Part shown: positions 15,674 to 23,189 of the stretch, piece by piece
Layout of the letters: every line of letters begins with the position of its first letter
Position numbering within the stretch: position 1 is the stretch's first letter
NCBI RefSeq assembly: GCF_019200975.1
Contig: NZ_JAHTMR010000032.1
Span: forward strand, 1 to 34,243
Direction of reading: 5' to 3'
Origin: Pseudomonas sp. PD9R
Lineage (GTDB): Bacteria > Pseudomonadota > Gammaproteobacteria > Pseudomonadales > Pseudomonadaceae
DNA: 34,243 nt
Notes under the pieces: model-generated
What the model was told of the DNA's origin: nothing
Seen by the model: the letters and a program-made list of their open reading frames with translations, nothing else
The model's database searches: none
Translations under genes and position numbers: made by a program

Positions 15674-16853
15674 CAGGGCGAGTACCCAGACCCATGGCCT
15701 GCCGGGCGAACCAGCGCTTGGCCGGCGGCAGCAAATCGAGGCCGAGCAGGCCAAGATTGCGACCCATGGAAACCAGCGGCTGCGTGCTGCCGAAAAGGCG
15801 CGTGACCTGATCGGAGAAGCCTACGGTGAGGTTCTGATCCAGACGCTGGCGCTCGCGGTACGCCTGCAAGGTCGGGAAATCACCCAATGGCTGCTCGCTG
15901 GCGAGCAGGGCTTGTGCCAATGCCTCGGCATCGCGCAAGGACAGGTTGAACCCCTGGCCGGCAATCGGGTGCAGGCTGTGGGCGGCGTTTCCGAGGATTG
16001 CCAGGTGCGGCCGCACCTGCTCTTCGGCCTCTACCAGCGACAGCGGATACAGATGTCGCGCACCTACTTGCTTCAATGAGCCGAGGCGATAGCCGAAGAC
16101 ACTCTGCAACTCGCTGAGGAAACTGCGTTCATCAAGGTCGGCCAAGCGTTGCGCGTCCATGCCCAGTCGGGTCCAGACCAGTGCACAGCGGTTGTCCGGC
16201 AGCGGCAGCAACGCCATCGGGCCGTCATCGGTGAAGCGTTCAAAGGCCATGCCGTTATGGGCTTCGCTCGGGGTGATGTTGGTGATCAGCGCACTTTGGT
16301 TGTACGGGCGCTTTTTGATGCCGATCCCCAGTTGCTCGCGCAGGCCGGAGCGGCCGCCATCGGCGAGCACTGCGAGGTCGCACTCCAACGTGGTTTCGTC
16401 ATTGAGGGTCAGGCGATAACCGTTGGTCTGTGGCTCCATGCGCGTGACTTCCGCCGGGCAACGCCAGCTGATCACGTCCTTGTCCAGCCCCTGCCACAGG
16501 CATTGGCCGAGCCAGGCGTTTTCCACCACATAGCCCAGCGCCGGCACGCCCTCTTCCATCGCCGACAGTCGCGCCGTGGAGAAACGCCCACGGTCGGAAA
16601 CGTGAATCTGCTTGATCGGTTCGGCGCGGCGCGAGATCTCCTGCCACACGCCCAACCGCTGATAAATCTGCCGGGCACCAAAAGACAACGCCGTGGAGCG
16701 CGCGTCGTAACTCGGCTGATACGTATCGCCGGGCGCGAATGGCTCGATCAGCACGATCTTCCAGCCACGAGCCTTGGCCCCGGCCTGCAAGGCCAACGCC
16801 AGGCTGGCGCCGACCAGGCCGCCACCGATTATTGCCAGATTGACTCGACTCAT
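15666..16853 (-). CDS. ubiH: 2-octaprenyl-6-methoxyphenol hydroxylase, UbiH
   Basis: 395 residues. FAD-dependent monooxygenase of ubiquinone synthesis. The N-terminal nucleotide fold is LAIIGGGLVGASLALALQ; the DG motif is AVLADGGRSGLREQLG; the C-terminal FAD motif is LGNAAHSLHPIAGQGFNLSL, where UbiH proteins typically have GNAAH instead of GDAAH. YDARSTALSFGARQIYQRLG is another UbiH signature. The start ATG overlaps the pepP stop by four bases (ATGA), and its own stop overlaps the next start, so the operon is translated as a chain. Confidence 0.95.
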   Translation of the reverse strand: MSRVNLAIIGGGLVGASLALALQAGAKARGWKIVLIEPFAPGDTYQPSYDARSTALSFGARQIYQRLGVWQEISRRAEPIKQIHVSDRGRFSTARLSAMEEGVPALGYVVENAWLGQCLWQGLDKDVISWRCPAEVTRMEPQTNGYRLTLNDETTLECDLAVLADGGRSGLREQLGIGIKKRPYNQSALITNITPSEAHNGMAFERFTDDGPMALLPLPDNRCALVWTRLGMDAQRLADLDERSFLSELQSVFGYRLGSLKQVGARHLYPLSLVEAEEQVRPHLAILGNAAHSLHPIAGQGFNLSLRDAEALAQALLASEQPLGDFPTLQAYRERQRLDQNLTVGFSDQVTRLFGSTQPLVSMGRNLGLLGLDLLPPAKRWFARQAMGLGTRPDV

Positions 16854-18184
16854 GCCGCTTGTGTCCGTGCTTGCGCCATCAGCGCCTCGATTTCGGCGAC
16901 AGTTTTCGGGACGCCTTTGGTCAGGATTTCACAACCGGTTTTGGTCACCACCACGTCGTCCTCGATGCGCACGCCAATACCACGCCATTTCTTCGCCACG
17001 TATTGGTTGTCCGGGGCGATGTAGATCCCTGGCTCAACGGTCAGCGCCATGCCGACCTCCAGCACGCGCCATTCTCCGCCGACCTTGTACTCGCCGACAT
17101 CATGCACATCCATGCCCAGCCAGTGGCCGGCACGGTGCATGTAAAACGCCTTATAGGCTTCGCTGGCGATCAGTTCGCCGACGTCGCCCTGCAACAAGCC
17201 CAACTCGACAAGGCCGGTGGTGATCACCCGAACCGTGGCTTCATGGGCCTGATTCCAATGTTTGTTCGGGGCAATCTCGGCAAACGCGGCTTCCTGGGCC
17301 GCCAGCACCAACTCGTAGATCGCTTTCTGTTCCTCTGAATACTTGCCGCTGACCGGCCAGGTGCGGGTGATGTCGCTGGCGTAGCAGTCGATTTCGCAAC
17401 CGGCGTCGATCAGTACAAGGTCGCCGTCCTTGAGCACTGCGTCATTCTGCTGGTAATGCAGAATGCAGCTGTTGCGCCCCGCTGCGACGATCGACCCGTA
17501 GGCCGGCATCTTCGCCCCGCCCTTGCGGAACTCGTAATCAAGCTCGGCTTCGAGGCTGAATTCATGCAAACCGGCACGGCTGGCCTGCATGGCGCGCACG
17601 TGGGCCTGGGCGGAAATCCGTGCGGCTTCACGCATCACCTTCACTTCTGCAGCCGATTTATACAGGCGCATGTCGTGAAGCAAATGATCCAGGGCAACGT
17701 ATTCGTTCGGCGGCTGGGCACCGAGGTTGGCTTTGGAACGGATCACGTTGATCCAGTCCATCAGGTGCCGGTCGAATTCCGGGTTGCTGCCCATGGCCGA
17801 ATACACCCGGTCGCGACCTTCGATCAGGCCTGGCAGGATGTCGTCGATATCGGTGATCGGGAACGCATCATCAGCACCGAAGTCGCGGATTGCGCCTTCC
17901 TGACCGGCACGCAAACCGTCCCACAGTTCTCGCTCGGCATTGCGTTCACGGCAGAACAGGATGTATTCGCCATGCACACGCCCCGGCATCAACACCAGAA
18001 CGGCCTGCGGCTCGGGAAAACCGCTGAGGTACTGGAAATCGCTGTCCTGGCGGTAAACGTGCTCGACATCGCGGTTGCGAATGGCAACCGCGGCGGCGGG
18101 CAGGATGGCGATGCTGTTGGGTTCCATCTGCGCCATCAGGGCCTTGCGGCGACGGCTGTATTCCGCTTTCGGGATATGGATCAT
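16850..18184 (-). CDS. pepP: Xaa-Pro aminopeptidase P
   Basis: 444 residues, the normal length. Removes N-terminal residues before proline, using two metal ions. The pita-bread C-terminal domain carries the five metal ligands: the aspartates of DAGCEIDCYASDITRTWP (about 259 and 270), the histidine of HRAGHWLGMDVHDVG (about 358), the glutamate of LTVEPGIYI (about 383) and that of RIEDDVVVT (about 406). The N-terminal domain has RNRDVEHVYRQDSDFQYLSG. It precedes ubiH with a 4-base overlap, as in other gammaproteobacteria, and follows the UPF0149 gene by 26 bases. Confidence 0.97.
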   Translation of the reverse strand: MIHIPKAEYSRRRKALMAQMEPNSIAILPAAAVAIRNRDVEHVYRQDSDFQYLSGFPEPQAVLVLMPGRVHGEYILFCRERNAERELWDGLRAGQEGAIRDFGADDAFPITDIDDILPGLIEGRDRVYSAMGSNPEFDRHLMDWINVIRSKANLGAQPPNEYVALDHLLHDMRLYKSAAEVKVMREAARISAQAHVRAMQASRAGLHEFSLEAELDYEFRKGGAKMPAYGSIVAAGRNSCILHYQQNDAVLKDGDLVLIDAGCEIDCYASDITRTWPVSGKYSEEQKAIYELVLAAQEAAFAEIAPNKHWNQAHEATVRVITTGLVELGLLQGDVGELIASEAYKAFYMHRAGHWLGMDVHDVGEYKVGGEWRVLEVGMALTVEPGIYIAPDNQYVAKKWRGIGVRIEDDVVVTKTGCEILTKGVPKTVAEIEALMAQARTQAA

Positions 18185-18210
18185 GGGCAGATGGCGTTCC
18201 CTGGCTTTAT

Positions 18211-18768
18211 TTAGTGCAACGACGGTTTGGCAGCCGGCGCGTCCGGTTTTTTGGTTTCGGAGAACAGCAGAAGCGGCGCGACGCGCAGGTATTCCATGAC
18301 TTCCATGTAGTCGCTTTCGCCGTCCTCGGACTCTTCCAGAGCGTCTTGAACCTGGGAAATGGCGGCGAGATCCTGCAACACCTCAGTAGCCTCGGTGCTC
18401 AGAGCGCTGCTGTCACGGCAGTTCAGGCCGAAACCGCTGAGAAAACCCTGGCACCATTCGCCCAGTGCGGCGGCACGGTCGGCGAGCGGAGCGTCATCGG
18501 TCGGCAGCAGCAGAACGACGGTCACGTCGTCACCGGTGAGCTCACCCTTGACCATCTCTTGCAAGCCGATGAGGGCATTGCGTACGTTGTCCTGCGGCTC
18601 GGTTTCGAGCAGCTCGGCGGCATCGATCAGCCATCCGTCAGCATCGAAACCGGCGCCGGCGCAACTGCGACCGAGCAACAGGCCGTGCAGTTCGGCAGGC
18701 GAGACATTATGACCGCTGGAGGTCAGCAGGGTGGCGAAGGCTTGGTACGGAGAATTCTGAATGGGCAT
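18211..18768 (-). CDS. UPF0149 / YgfB-family protein
   Basis: 185 residues. YgfB-type proteins are small, acidic and helical; the sequence has LHGLLLGRSCAGAG near residue 28, LGEWCQGFLSGFGLNC near 101 and an acidic C-terminal half ending in YMEVMEYLRVAPLLLFSE. From published work on the family, YgfB in P. aeruginosa affects expression of a peptidoglycan amidase and beta-lactam tolerance; whether that holds here is inference. It is the first gene of the ygfB-pepP-ubiH-ubiI operon. Its promoter must lie in the short region shared with the divergent zapA unit. Confidence 0.9.
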   Translation of the reverse strand: MPIQNSPYQAFATLLTSSGHNVSPAELHGLLLGRSCAGAGFDADGWLIDAAELLETEPQDNVRNALIGLQEMVKGELTGDDVTVVLLLPTDDAPLADRAAALGEWCQGFLSGFGLNCRDSSALSTEATEVLQDLAAISQVQDALEESEDGESDYMEVMEYLRVAPLLLFSETKKPDAPAAKPSLH

Positions 18769-18834
18769 GGGCAGCTAGGCACCAAACGGTGCTATGTCTA
18801 GAATGAAGGCCTTGTATCCTACATCGACTACCCC

Positions 18835-18934
18835 TGTAGGAGCGAGCTTGCTCGCGATGGCCGCCAACGATAACGCCGGGTGCCTGTCACCCCGCGGCGT
18901 TCTCGGGTTCATCGCGAGCAAGCTCGCTCCTACG
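18835..18934. repeat. Family 2 intergenic palindrome, copy E (REPIN-like)
   Basis: Arms TGTAGGAGCGAGCTTGCTCG(CGATGG) and the matching reverse GCGAGCAAGCTCGCTCCTAC, separated by about 50 bases. Each arm is itself a small palindrome (CGAGCTTGCTCG), the classic Pseudomonas REP pair. It lies in the divergent gap between the UPF0149 gene and the ZapB-like/zapA unit, with its right end only 28 bases before the start at 18963. Confidence 0.9.
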
Positions 18935-18962
18935 GTCCGTCCCCCATCAGACAGTGAAGACA

Positions 18963-19172
18963 ATGGAAGACACCGACCTGCAAGCGCTGATGGCCAGACT
19001 CGAACTGCTGATTAGTCGAGTCGAGCAACTTAAGAGCCAAAACGGACTCTTACTAGCTCAGGAAAAGACCTGGCGCGAGGAACGCGCTCACCTCATTGAA
19101 AAGAACGAAATCGCCCGGCGTAAGGTCGAATCGATGATTTCGCGCCTCAAGGCCCTGGAGCAAGACTCATGA
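18963..19172 (+). CDS. Small coiled-coil protein, TIGR02449 type (ZapB-like)
   Basis: 69 residues from the ATG at 18963 (a GTG three codons earlier is open). The protein is almost one helix with heptad spacing of leucine and isoleucine (LQALMARLELLISRVEQLKS, then IARRKVESMISRLKAL), so a coiled coil like ZapB. Its stop overlaps the zapA start by four bases (ATGA), which argues for a shared role in cell division, as ZapB works through ZapA in E. coli. The ribosome binding site is poor. The functional call is inference from shape and context. Confidence 0.8.
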   Translation: MEDTDLQALMARLELLISRVEQLKSQNGLLLAQEKTWREERAHLIEKNEIARRKVESMISRLKALEQDS

Positions 19173-19486
19173 GTTCAAGCAATAGCGTCACCGTGCAGAT
19201 CCTCGATAAAGAGTATTCGATCATCTGCCCCCAGGAAGAACGCAGCAACCTGGTGAGCGCCGCCCGTTACCTGGACGGCAAAATGCGCGAAATTCGCAGC
19301 AGCGGCAAAGTCATTGGCGCTGATCGCATCGCCGTGATGGCCGCGCTGAACATCACGCACGACCTGCTGCACAAGGAAGAACGCCCGGATGTGCAGGCCA
19401 GTGGTTCGACCCGCGAACAGGTCCGCGACCTGCTCGACCGCGTCGATCTGGTACTCGCGACTGATCCGGACGTCACCAAAGGCTGA
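19169..19486 (+). CDS. zapA: Cell division protein ZapA
   Basis: 105 residues. ZapA binds and bundles FtsZ filaments at the division ring. The N-terminal domain has VTVQILDKEYSIICPQEERS and AARYLDGKMREIR; the central AALNITHDLL leads into the C-terminal dimerisation helix (about 70-98). Length fits the family (about 100-110). It is followed by 6S RNA and the 5-formyl-THF cyclo-ligase gene, the same order as in E. coli and P. aeruginosa. Confidence 0.95.
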   Translation: MSSSNSVTVQILDKEYSIICPQEERSNLVSAARYLDGKMREIRSSGKVIGADRIAVMAALNITHDLLHKEERPDVQASGSTREQVRDLLDRVDLVLATDPDVTKG

Positions 19487-19511
19487 TTCGCGCCAACGCT
19501 TGCGGTATACT
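19483..19511 (+). promoter_or_regulatory. Likely promoter of 6S RNA
   Basis: TATACT at 19506-19511 is a near-consensus -10, six bases before the expected 5' end of 6S RNA. The -35 (CTGATT at 19483-19488, spacing 17) is weak and overlaps the zapA stop codon. Confidence 0.6.
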
Positions 19512-19517
19512 CCGATC

Positions 19518-19698
19518 ACTCCCTGGGGTGCTTGCCAGTTGGCGATGTCCCTGAGCCGATTTGCTATACCCTGGAGGTTGCACGTTGGGCTGGTGTGCAT
19601 GTCCGCTAGACGGAAAGCCTTAAAGCCTACTGCATCTTCCACCTTGAACTTTCGGGTTCAAGGGCTAAGTCGACAGCGGTACATCCGGGGAGCCTGAT
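19518..19698 (+). ncRNA. ssrS: 6S RNA
   Basis: About 181 nucleotides. The 5' side CTCCCTGGGGTGCTTGCCAG and the stretch GTGCATGTCCGCTAGACGG followed by AAAGCCTTAA match the Pseudomonas 6S RNA as I know it. The 3' side (CAAGGGCTAAG...CCGGGGAGCC) pairs back to the 5' side to give the long hairpin with a central open bubble that imitates an open promoter. 6S RNA binds the sigma-70 RNA polymerase and lowers its activity in stationary phase. Position between zapA and the cyclo-ligase gene is the conserved one. The ends are estimates. Confidence 0.95.
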
Positions 19699-19704
19699 TC
19701 CAGT

Positions 19705-19739
19705 CCGATGCCGGTTTAAATACCGGCATCGGCTTTTTT
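19705..19739 (+). terminator. Strong terminator after 6S RNA
   Basis: CCGATGCCGGT (19705-19715) pairs perfectly with ACCGGCATCGG (19722-19732), six-base loop, then a T run. It is seven bases beyond the estimated 3' end of 6S RNA and before the cyclo-ligase gene, so that gene is either read through or has its own promoter. Confidence 0.9.
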
Positions 19740-19780
19740 ACGGGTACGCTTTCACGTACCCGCACTGCTGAAGCGAATCC

Positions 19781-20386
19781 ATGACCGAACCTGCGCTGCT
19801 TCCCCGCCCGCAACTTCGACGCATGCTGCGCAAGGCCCGCCGCGCACTGACCGCCAGTCAGCAGCGTCAGGCTGCTCGCGGGCTGTACAAGCAATTGGCC
19901 CAGCAACCGCTGTTTCGCCGCGCAAAACACATATCCCTTTATCTGCCTACCGACGGTGAAATCGACCCGCGTTTGCTGCTGCGTGCGGCTCAACGACGGG
20001 GGAAGGCCACTTATCTGCCGGTGCTCAGCGCCTGGCCGCGAACCAAAATGGTGTTCCAGCGCATTCGCCCCGGTGAAAAACTCAAGCCCAACCGATTCCG
20101 GATTCTTGAACCCCGCGCCAACATTGCTCGGCAACGCAAGATCTGGGCGCTGGATCTGGTGCTGTTGCCGCTGGTGGGGTTTGACGATGTCGGCGGACGG
20201 CTGGGCATGGGCGGCGGCTTCTATGATCGAAGCCTGGCCTACCTCGCGCGTCGTAATGACTGGCGCAAGCCAACGTTGTTGGGCCTGGCCCATGAATGTC
20301 AGAAGGTCGAACGACTGGCTCAAGCGAGCTGGGATGTACCGCTGCAAGGAACGGTAACGGACAAGGCCTGGTATTACGCAGGCTAG
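19781..20386 (+). CDS. 5-formyltetrahydrofolate cyclo-ligase
   Basis: 201 residues. Converts 5-formyl-THF to 5,10-methenyl-THF using ATP, recycling a folate that inhibits other enzymes. The C-terminal signature GFDDVGGRLGMGGGFYDRSL (residues about 135-154) and an N-terminal basic helix LRRMLRKARRALT are present. In E. coli the same gene (ygfA/fau) follows ssrS. The link with glycine cleavage upstream in this window is chemical (one-carbon folate pool), not operonic. Confidence 0.95.
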   Translation: MTEPALLPRPQLRRMLRKARRALTASQQRQAARGLYKQLAQQPLFRRAKHISLYLPTDGEIDPRLLLRAAQRRGKATYLPVLSAWPRTKMVFQRIRPGEKLKPNRFRILEPRANIARQRKIWALDLVLLPLVGFDDVGGRLGMGGGFYDRSLAYLARRNDWRKPTLLGLAHECQKVERLAQASWDVPLQGTVTDKAWYYAG

Positions 20387-20420
20387 ACGCGCCTGGAGTC
20401 GGCGGCGTCGAGTGACAGGC

Positions 20421-20576
20421 CTAGCGCTTGAAGGCTGTCGACTGTTGTTGCAACTGTGCGATTTCGACCGGCGCATCGGTCTTGTTGCTCCACAGGCTTT
20501 GGGCATAGCCAGTGGTCACGACGCCGAGGCCGAACAAAATGACCAAAATCCATAGTAAATCCGGTTTGCGTTTCAT
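20421..20576 (-). CDS. Small single-pass membrane protein, 51 residues
   Basis: Start ATG at 20574-20576, stop TAG at 20421-20423. The protein begins MKRKPDLLWILVILFGLGVV, i.e. positive residues then a hydrophobic helix (about 7-25) ending near GYAQSLW, followed by a polar tail rich in glutamine and ending AFKR. A run of six G about eight bases before the ATG can serve as ribosome binding site. It could be a signal-anchored peptide or, with cleavage after YAQ, a small secreted one. I do not recognise a named family. It is convergent with the cyclo-ligase gene. Confidence 0.7.
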   Translation of the reverse strand: MKRKPDLLWILVILFGLGVVTTGYAQSLWSNKTDAPVEIAQLQQQSTAFKR

Positions 20577-20772
20577 CGACTGCCCCCCAAAGGCATATCT
20601 ACACGATGACAGCAGCGGTTTCCGTTTGTAGGCCGTGCAGCAGCGTCAAGCTCTAAAGGCCGGCATTTTGCGACAACGAGAACCAGCACGCAAATGCTGG
20701 CGTCAACCGACTGTCGGTTTGTCATAAAATTGCCGGACAACCTGCCCACTCATCTCGCAAGGAGCAAAAAAC

Positions 20773-21222
20773 ATGGCCTATTGGCTGATGAAATCCGAGC
20801 CCGACGAACTCTCGATCAAAGGCCTGGAGAAACTCGGCCGAGCGCGCTGGGACGGGGTTCGCAACTATCAGGCACGTAATTTCCTGCGGGCCATGGCGGT
20901 GGGAGACGAGTTTTTCTTCTATCACTCAAGCTGCCCCGAGCCGGGAATTGCCGGAATCGGCAAGATTGTCGAAGCGGCGTACCCGGACCCGACGGCGCTG
21001 GAGCCTGAAAGCCATTACTTCGACCCCAAGGCTTCACTTGAGAAAAACGCCTGGAGCGCGATCGATGTCACTCACGTCGAGACGTTTCCCAAGGTGCTGA
21101 AGCTGGATTATCTGAAACAGCAGACGGCGCTGGCGGAGATGCCGCTGGTGCAGAAGGGGTCGCGGCTTTCGGTGATGCCGGTGACCACCGAGCAGTGGGC
21201 GGCGGTGATCGCACTTTTGTAG
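20773..21222 (+). CDS. EVE-domain protein
   Basis: 149 residues after an excellent AAGGAG site. The whole protein is one EVE domain (PUA-like fold): it starts MAYWLMKSEPDELSIKGLE, then WDGVRNYQARNFLRAM and VGDEFFFYHSSCPEPGIAGI. EVE proteins are thought to recognise modified bases in DNA or RNA through an aromatic pocket. Nothing nearby indicates its substrate. The stop codon TAG lies within the first bases of repeat copy F. Confidence 0.93.
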   Translation: MAYWLMKSEPDELSIKGLEKLGRARWDGVRNYQARNFLRAMAVGDEFFFYHSSCPEPGIAGIGKIVEAAYPDPTALEPESHYFDPKASLEKNAWSAIDVTHVETFPKVLKLDYLKQQTALAEMPLVQKGSRLSVMPVTTEQWAAVIALL

Positions 21223-21285
21223 GAGCACGGCTTGCCGGCGATGGCGGTCTTGAGGGCGCTATCGCGAGCAAGCTCGGCTCCTACA
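21218..21285. repeat. Family 2 palindrome, copy F, overlapping a stop codon
   Basis: Left arm TGTAGGAGCACGGCTTGCCG(GCGATGG) and right arm GCGAGCAAGCTCGGCTCCTACA; the arms have diverged more than in copies E and G. The TAG of the EVE-domain gene is part of the TGTAGG tip. It separates convergent genes. Confidence 0.85.
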
Positions 21286-21295
21286 GGATCCAGCA

Positions 21296-21703
21296 TTACT
21301 GGATGATCAGGTTGTTGAACAACAAATCCTCAACCACCGGCTTGCCCGTTTCGTCATTCATGACTTGCTGGGTCTGCTTCAACGCTTCCTGACGCAGTTT
21401 TTCCTTGGCTTCGACGTTGTTCATCGCCTCTGTGGTCTGCTGGGCAAACAACGCCACCAGTTGATTGCGGATCAACGGTTCGTTGGCTTTGACAGCCTTG
21501 GTTGCTTCTTCGCCCGTTACCCGCAACGCCACATCGGCCTTGTAGACCTTGAGCTTCGGCGTGCCGTCCAGCCCATAGTTGCCCACGAATGGCGGGCTCA
21601 AGGTGATGTAATTGACCTTGGGTGCCGCATCTTCTTTAGCTTCTTCAGCCACCGCTGCCACAGGCAGAGACAGGGCCAGCATCAACACAATCCACGCTTT
21701 CAC
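21296..21703 (-). CDS. FliL-like protein
   Basis: 135 residues from a GTG at 21703, chosen because AAGGAG stands six bases before it; longer frames lack such a site. The N-terminus is hydrophobic (KAWIVLMLALSLPVAAVA, possibly cut before EEAKED). The rest resembles the periplasmic part of FliL, the flagellar stator-associated protein: YITLSPPFVGNYG, LKVYKADVALRVTG, and IRNQLVALFAQQTTEAMN. Flagellar genes are absent here, so this is a FliL paralogue of unknown role rather than the fliL of the flagellar cluster. Confidence 0.8.
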   Translation of the reverse strand: MKAWIVLMLALSLPVAAVAEEAKEDAAPKVNYITLSPPFVGNYGLDGTPKLKVYKADVALRVTGEEATKAVKANEPLIRNQLVALFAQQTTEAMNNVEAKEKLRQEALKQTQQVMNDETGKPVVEDLLFNNLIIQ

Positions 21704-21853
21704 AATTCGCTCCTTATCCGGTTTGCGGCCTAGCATAACGACCCGCCGCTCAAGCACAAGCTTATGGCTGACTATCAGGGCCGGGCATGCTCGTTGACCC
21801 GACGACTCACACACCTACACTTATCGGCCATCACTCCCAAAGGAATAGCCCTG

Positions 21854-22831
21854 ATGAAAGCTGTGCTGTGCAAAGCCTTCGGCCCTGCCGAATCGCTGGT
21901 GCTGGAAGACGTCGCCAGTCCTGCCGCGAAGAAGAACGAAATTCTGCTGGACGTGCACGCCGCCGGGGTGAATTTCCCCGACACATTGATCATCGAAGGC
22001 AAATACCAGTTCAAGCCGCCCTTCCCGTTTTCACCGGGTGGTGAAGCGGCCGGCGTGGTCAGCGTGGTAGGCGAGAAGGTCAGCCATCTGAAAGTGGGTG
22101 ACCGGGTCATGGCCCTGACCGGCTGGGGCAGTTTCGCCGAGCAGGTCGCGGTGCCAGGCTACAACGTGCTGCCGATCCCGCCATCCATGGATTTCAACAC
22201 CGCTGCCGCTTTCAGCATGACCTATGGCACTTCGATGCACGCGCTCAAGCAGCGCGCCAATCTGCAGCCGGGTGAAACCCTACTGGTACTCGGTGCCTCG
22301 GGCGGTGTCGGCCTCGCGGCGGTGGAAATCGGCAAAGCCATGGGTGCCCGCGTCATCGCCGCCGCCAGCAGCGCCGAAAAGCTCGCCGTGGCGAAGGCCG
22401 CCGGTGCCGACGAACTGATCAACTACAGCGAAACCAGCCTCAAGGACGAAATCAAGCGCCTGACCGACGGCCAGGGTGCCGACGTGATCTACGACCCGGT
22501 GGGCGGCGACCTGTTCGACCAGGCCATCCGTGCCATCGCCTGGAATGGTCGGTTGCTGGTGGTCGGCTTCGCCAGTGGACGCATCCCTGAACTGCCAGTG
22601 AACCTGGCGTTGCTCAAGGGTGCAGCGGTGGTCGGCGTGTTCTGGGGTTCGTTTGCCCAGCGCCAGCCACAAGACAATGCGGCGAACTTCCAGCAGCTGT
22701 TTGGCTGGTTTGCCGAGGGCAAGTTGAAGCCGTTGGTGTCTCAGGTGTACCCGCTGATCAATGCGGCGCAAGCCATTAATGATCTGGGCCAGCGCAAGGC
22801 GGTTGGGAAAGTGGTGGTGCACGTTCGCTGA
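21854..22831 (+). CDS. NADPH:quinone oxidoreductase family protein (MDR superfamily)
   Basis: 325 residues after an AAGGAA site. Zinc-free medium-chain reductase: N-terminal catalytic domain with AAGVNFPDTLIIEGKYQ and PFSPGGEAAGVV, then a Rossmann fold with LVLGASGGVGLAAVEIGKAM (NADPH-binding glycine-rich loop, residues about 145-164) and YDPVGGDLFDQAIRAI. Such enzymes reduce quinones or enones. It is followed at once by a terminator, which closes the core block before the bacteriocin island. Confidence 0.92.
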   Translation: MKAVLCKAFGPAESLVLEDVASPAAKKNEILLDVHAAGVNFPDTLIIEGKYQFKPPFPFSPGGEAAGVVSVVGEKVSHLKVGDRVMALTGWGSFAEQVAVPGYNVLPIPPSMDFNTAAAFSMTYGTSMHALKQRANLQPGETLLVLGASGGVGLAAVEIGKAMGARVIAAASSAEKLAVAKAAGADELINYSETSLKDEIKRLTDGQGADVIYDPVGGDLFDQAIRAIAWNGRLLVVGFASGRIPELPVNLALLKGAAVVGVFWGSFAQRQPQDNAANFQQLFGWFAEGKLKPLVSQVYPLINAAQAINDLGQRKAVGKVVVHVR

Positions 22832-22850
22832 AGCTGCGATAAGCACAAAG

Positions 22851-22886
22851 AGGCCAGAACAATTGACGAAGATGTTCTGGCCTTTT
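22851..22886 (+). terminator. Terminator after quinone oxidoreductase
   Basis: AGGCCAGAACA (22851-22861) pairs with TGTTCTGGCCT (22873-22883), 11-base loop, then TTTT. The AT-rich island begins directly after it. Confidence 0.85.
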
Positions 22887-23010
22887 CATTTCCATGACCA
22901 AATGGCTCAAACTCTTTTAGCAATATTTATCGACAGTTAATTTGGCGGTAAATATATAACGCATTCCACTCGAAAAATTACTTTAGTTTGACGCACTACA
23001 GACAAGAGGA

Positions 23011-23118
23011 ATGACTGTGAAAGCGCTCAACACTAGCTCCGCTGATACGTCATCACATTCTGCTTTGTTCATATGGACCATTTCGCGAGATCAGTACATC
23101 GCCTCGCTGAACCTGTGA
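23011..23118 (+). CDS. Possible small ORF upstream of the bacteriocin gene, 35 residues
   Basis: ATG at 23011 or, better, GTG at 23017 with AGAGGA six bases upstream; stop TGA at 23116-23118. The sequence ends SALFIWTISRDQYIASLNL. I do not recognise it. It could be a leader peptide or the leftover end of a lost gene. The good ribosome binding site is the only support. Confidence 0.3.
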   Translation: MTVKALNTSSADTSSHSALFIWTISRDQYIASLNL

Positions 23119-23142
23119 ATCAGACCTTAAAAACACCATCCA

Positions 23143-23151
23143 ATTGCCTGT
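23143..23151 (+). promoter_or_regulatory. Candidate P-box (PrtN-type pyocin activator site)
   Basis: ATTGCCTGT fits the short P-box pattern ATTG-N(2-3)-GT that precedes pyocin genes in P. aeruginosa and is bound by the activator PrtN. It lies 38 bases before the ATG at 23190. The pattern is short, so a chance match is possible. Confidence 0.35.
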
Positions 23152-23189
23152 AAAAAGGACGACCCCTGCTTTCAGGGTGTCGAGTAAAC

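Larger units (their letters stand above)
22887..23189 (+). promoter_or_regulatory. Leader region of the bacteriocin island
   Basis: About 300 bases, AT-rich at first (22915-22985) with a sudden change in composition from the flanking core genes. It holds one short open frame (23011-23118) and one P-box-like sequence (23143). I see no tRNA, no attachment site repeat and no integrase, so how the island was inserted is not visible. Confidence 0.4.
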
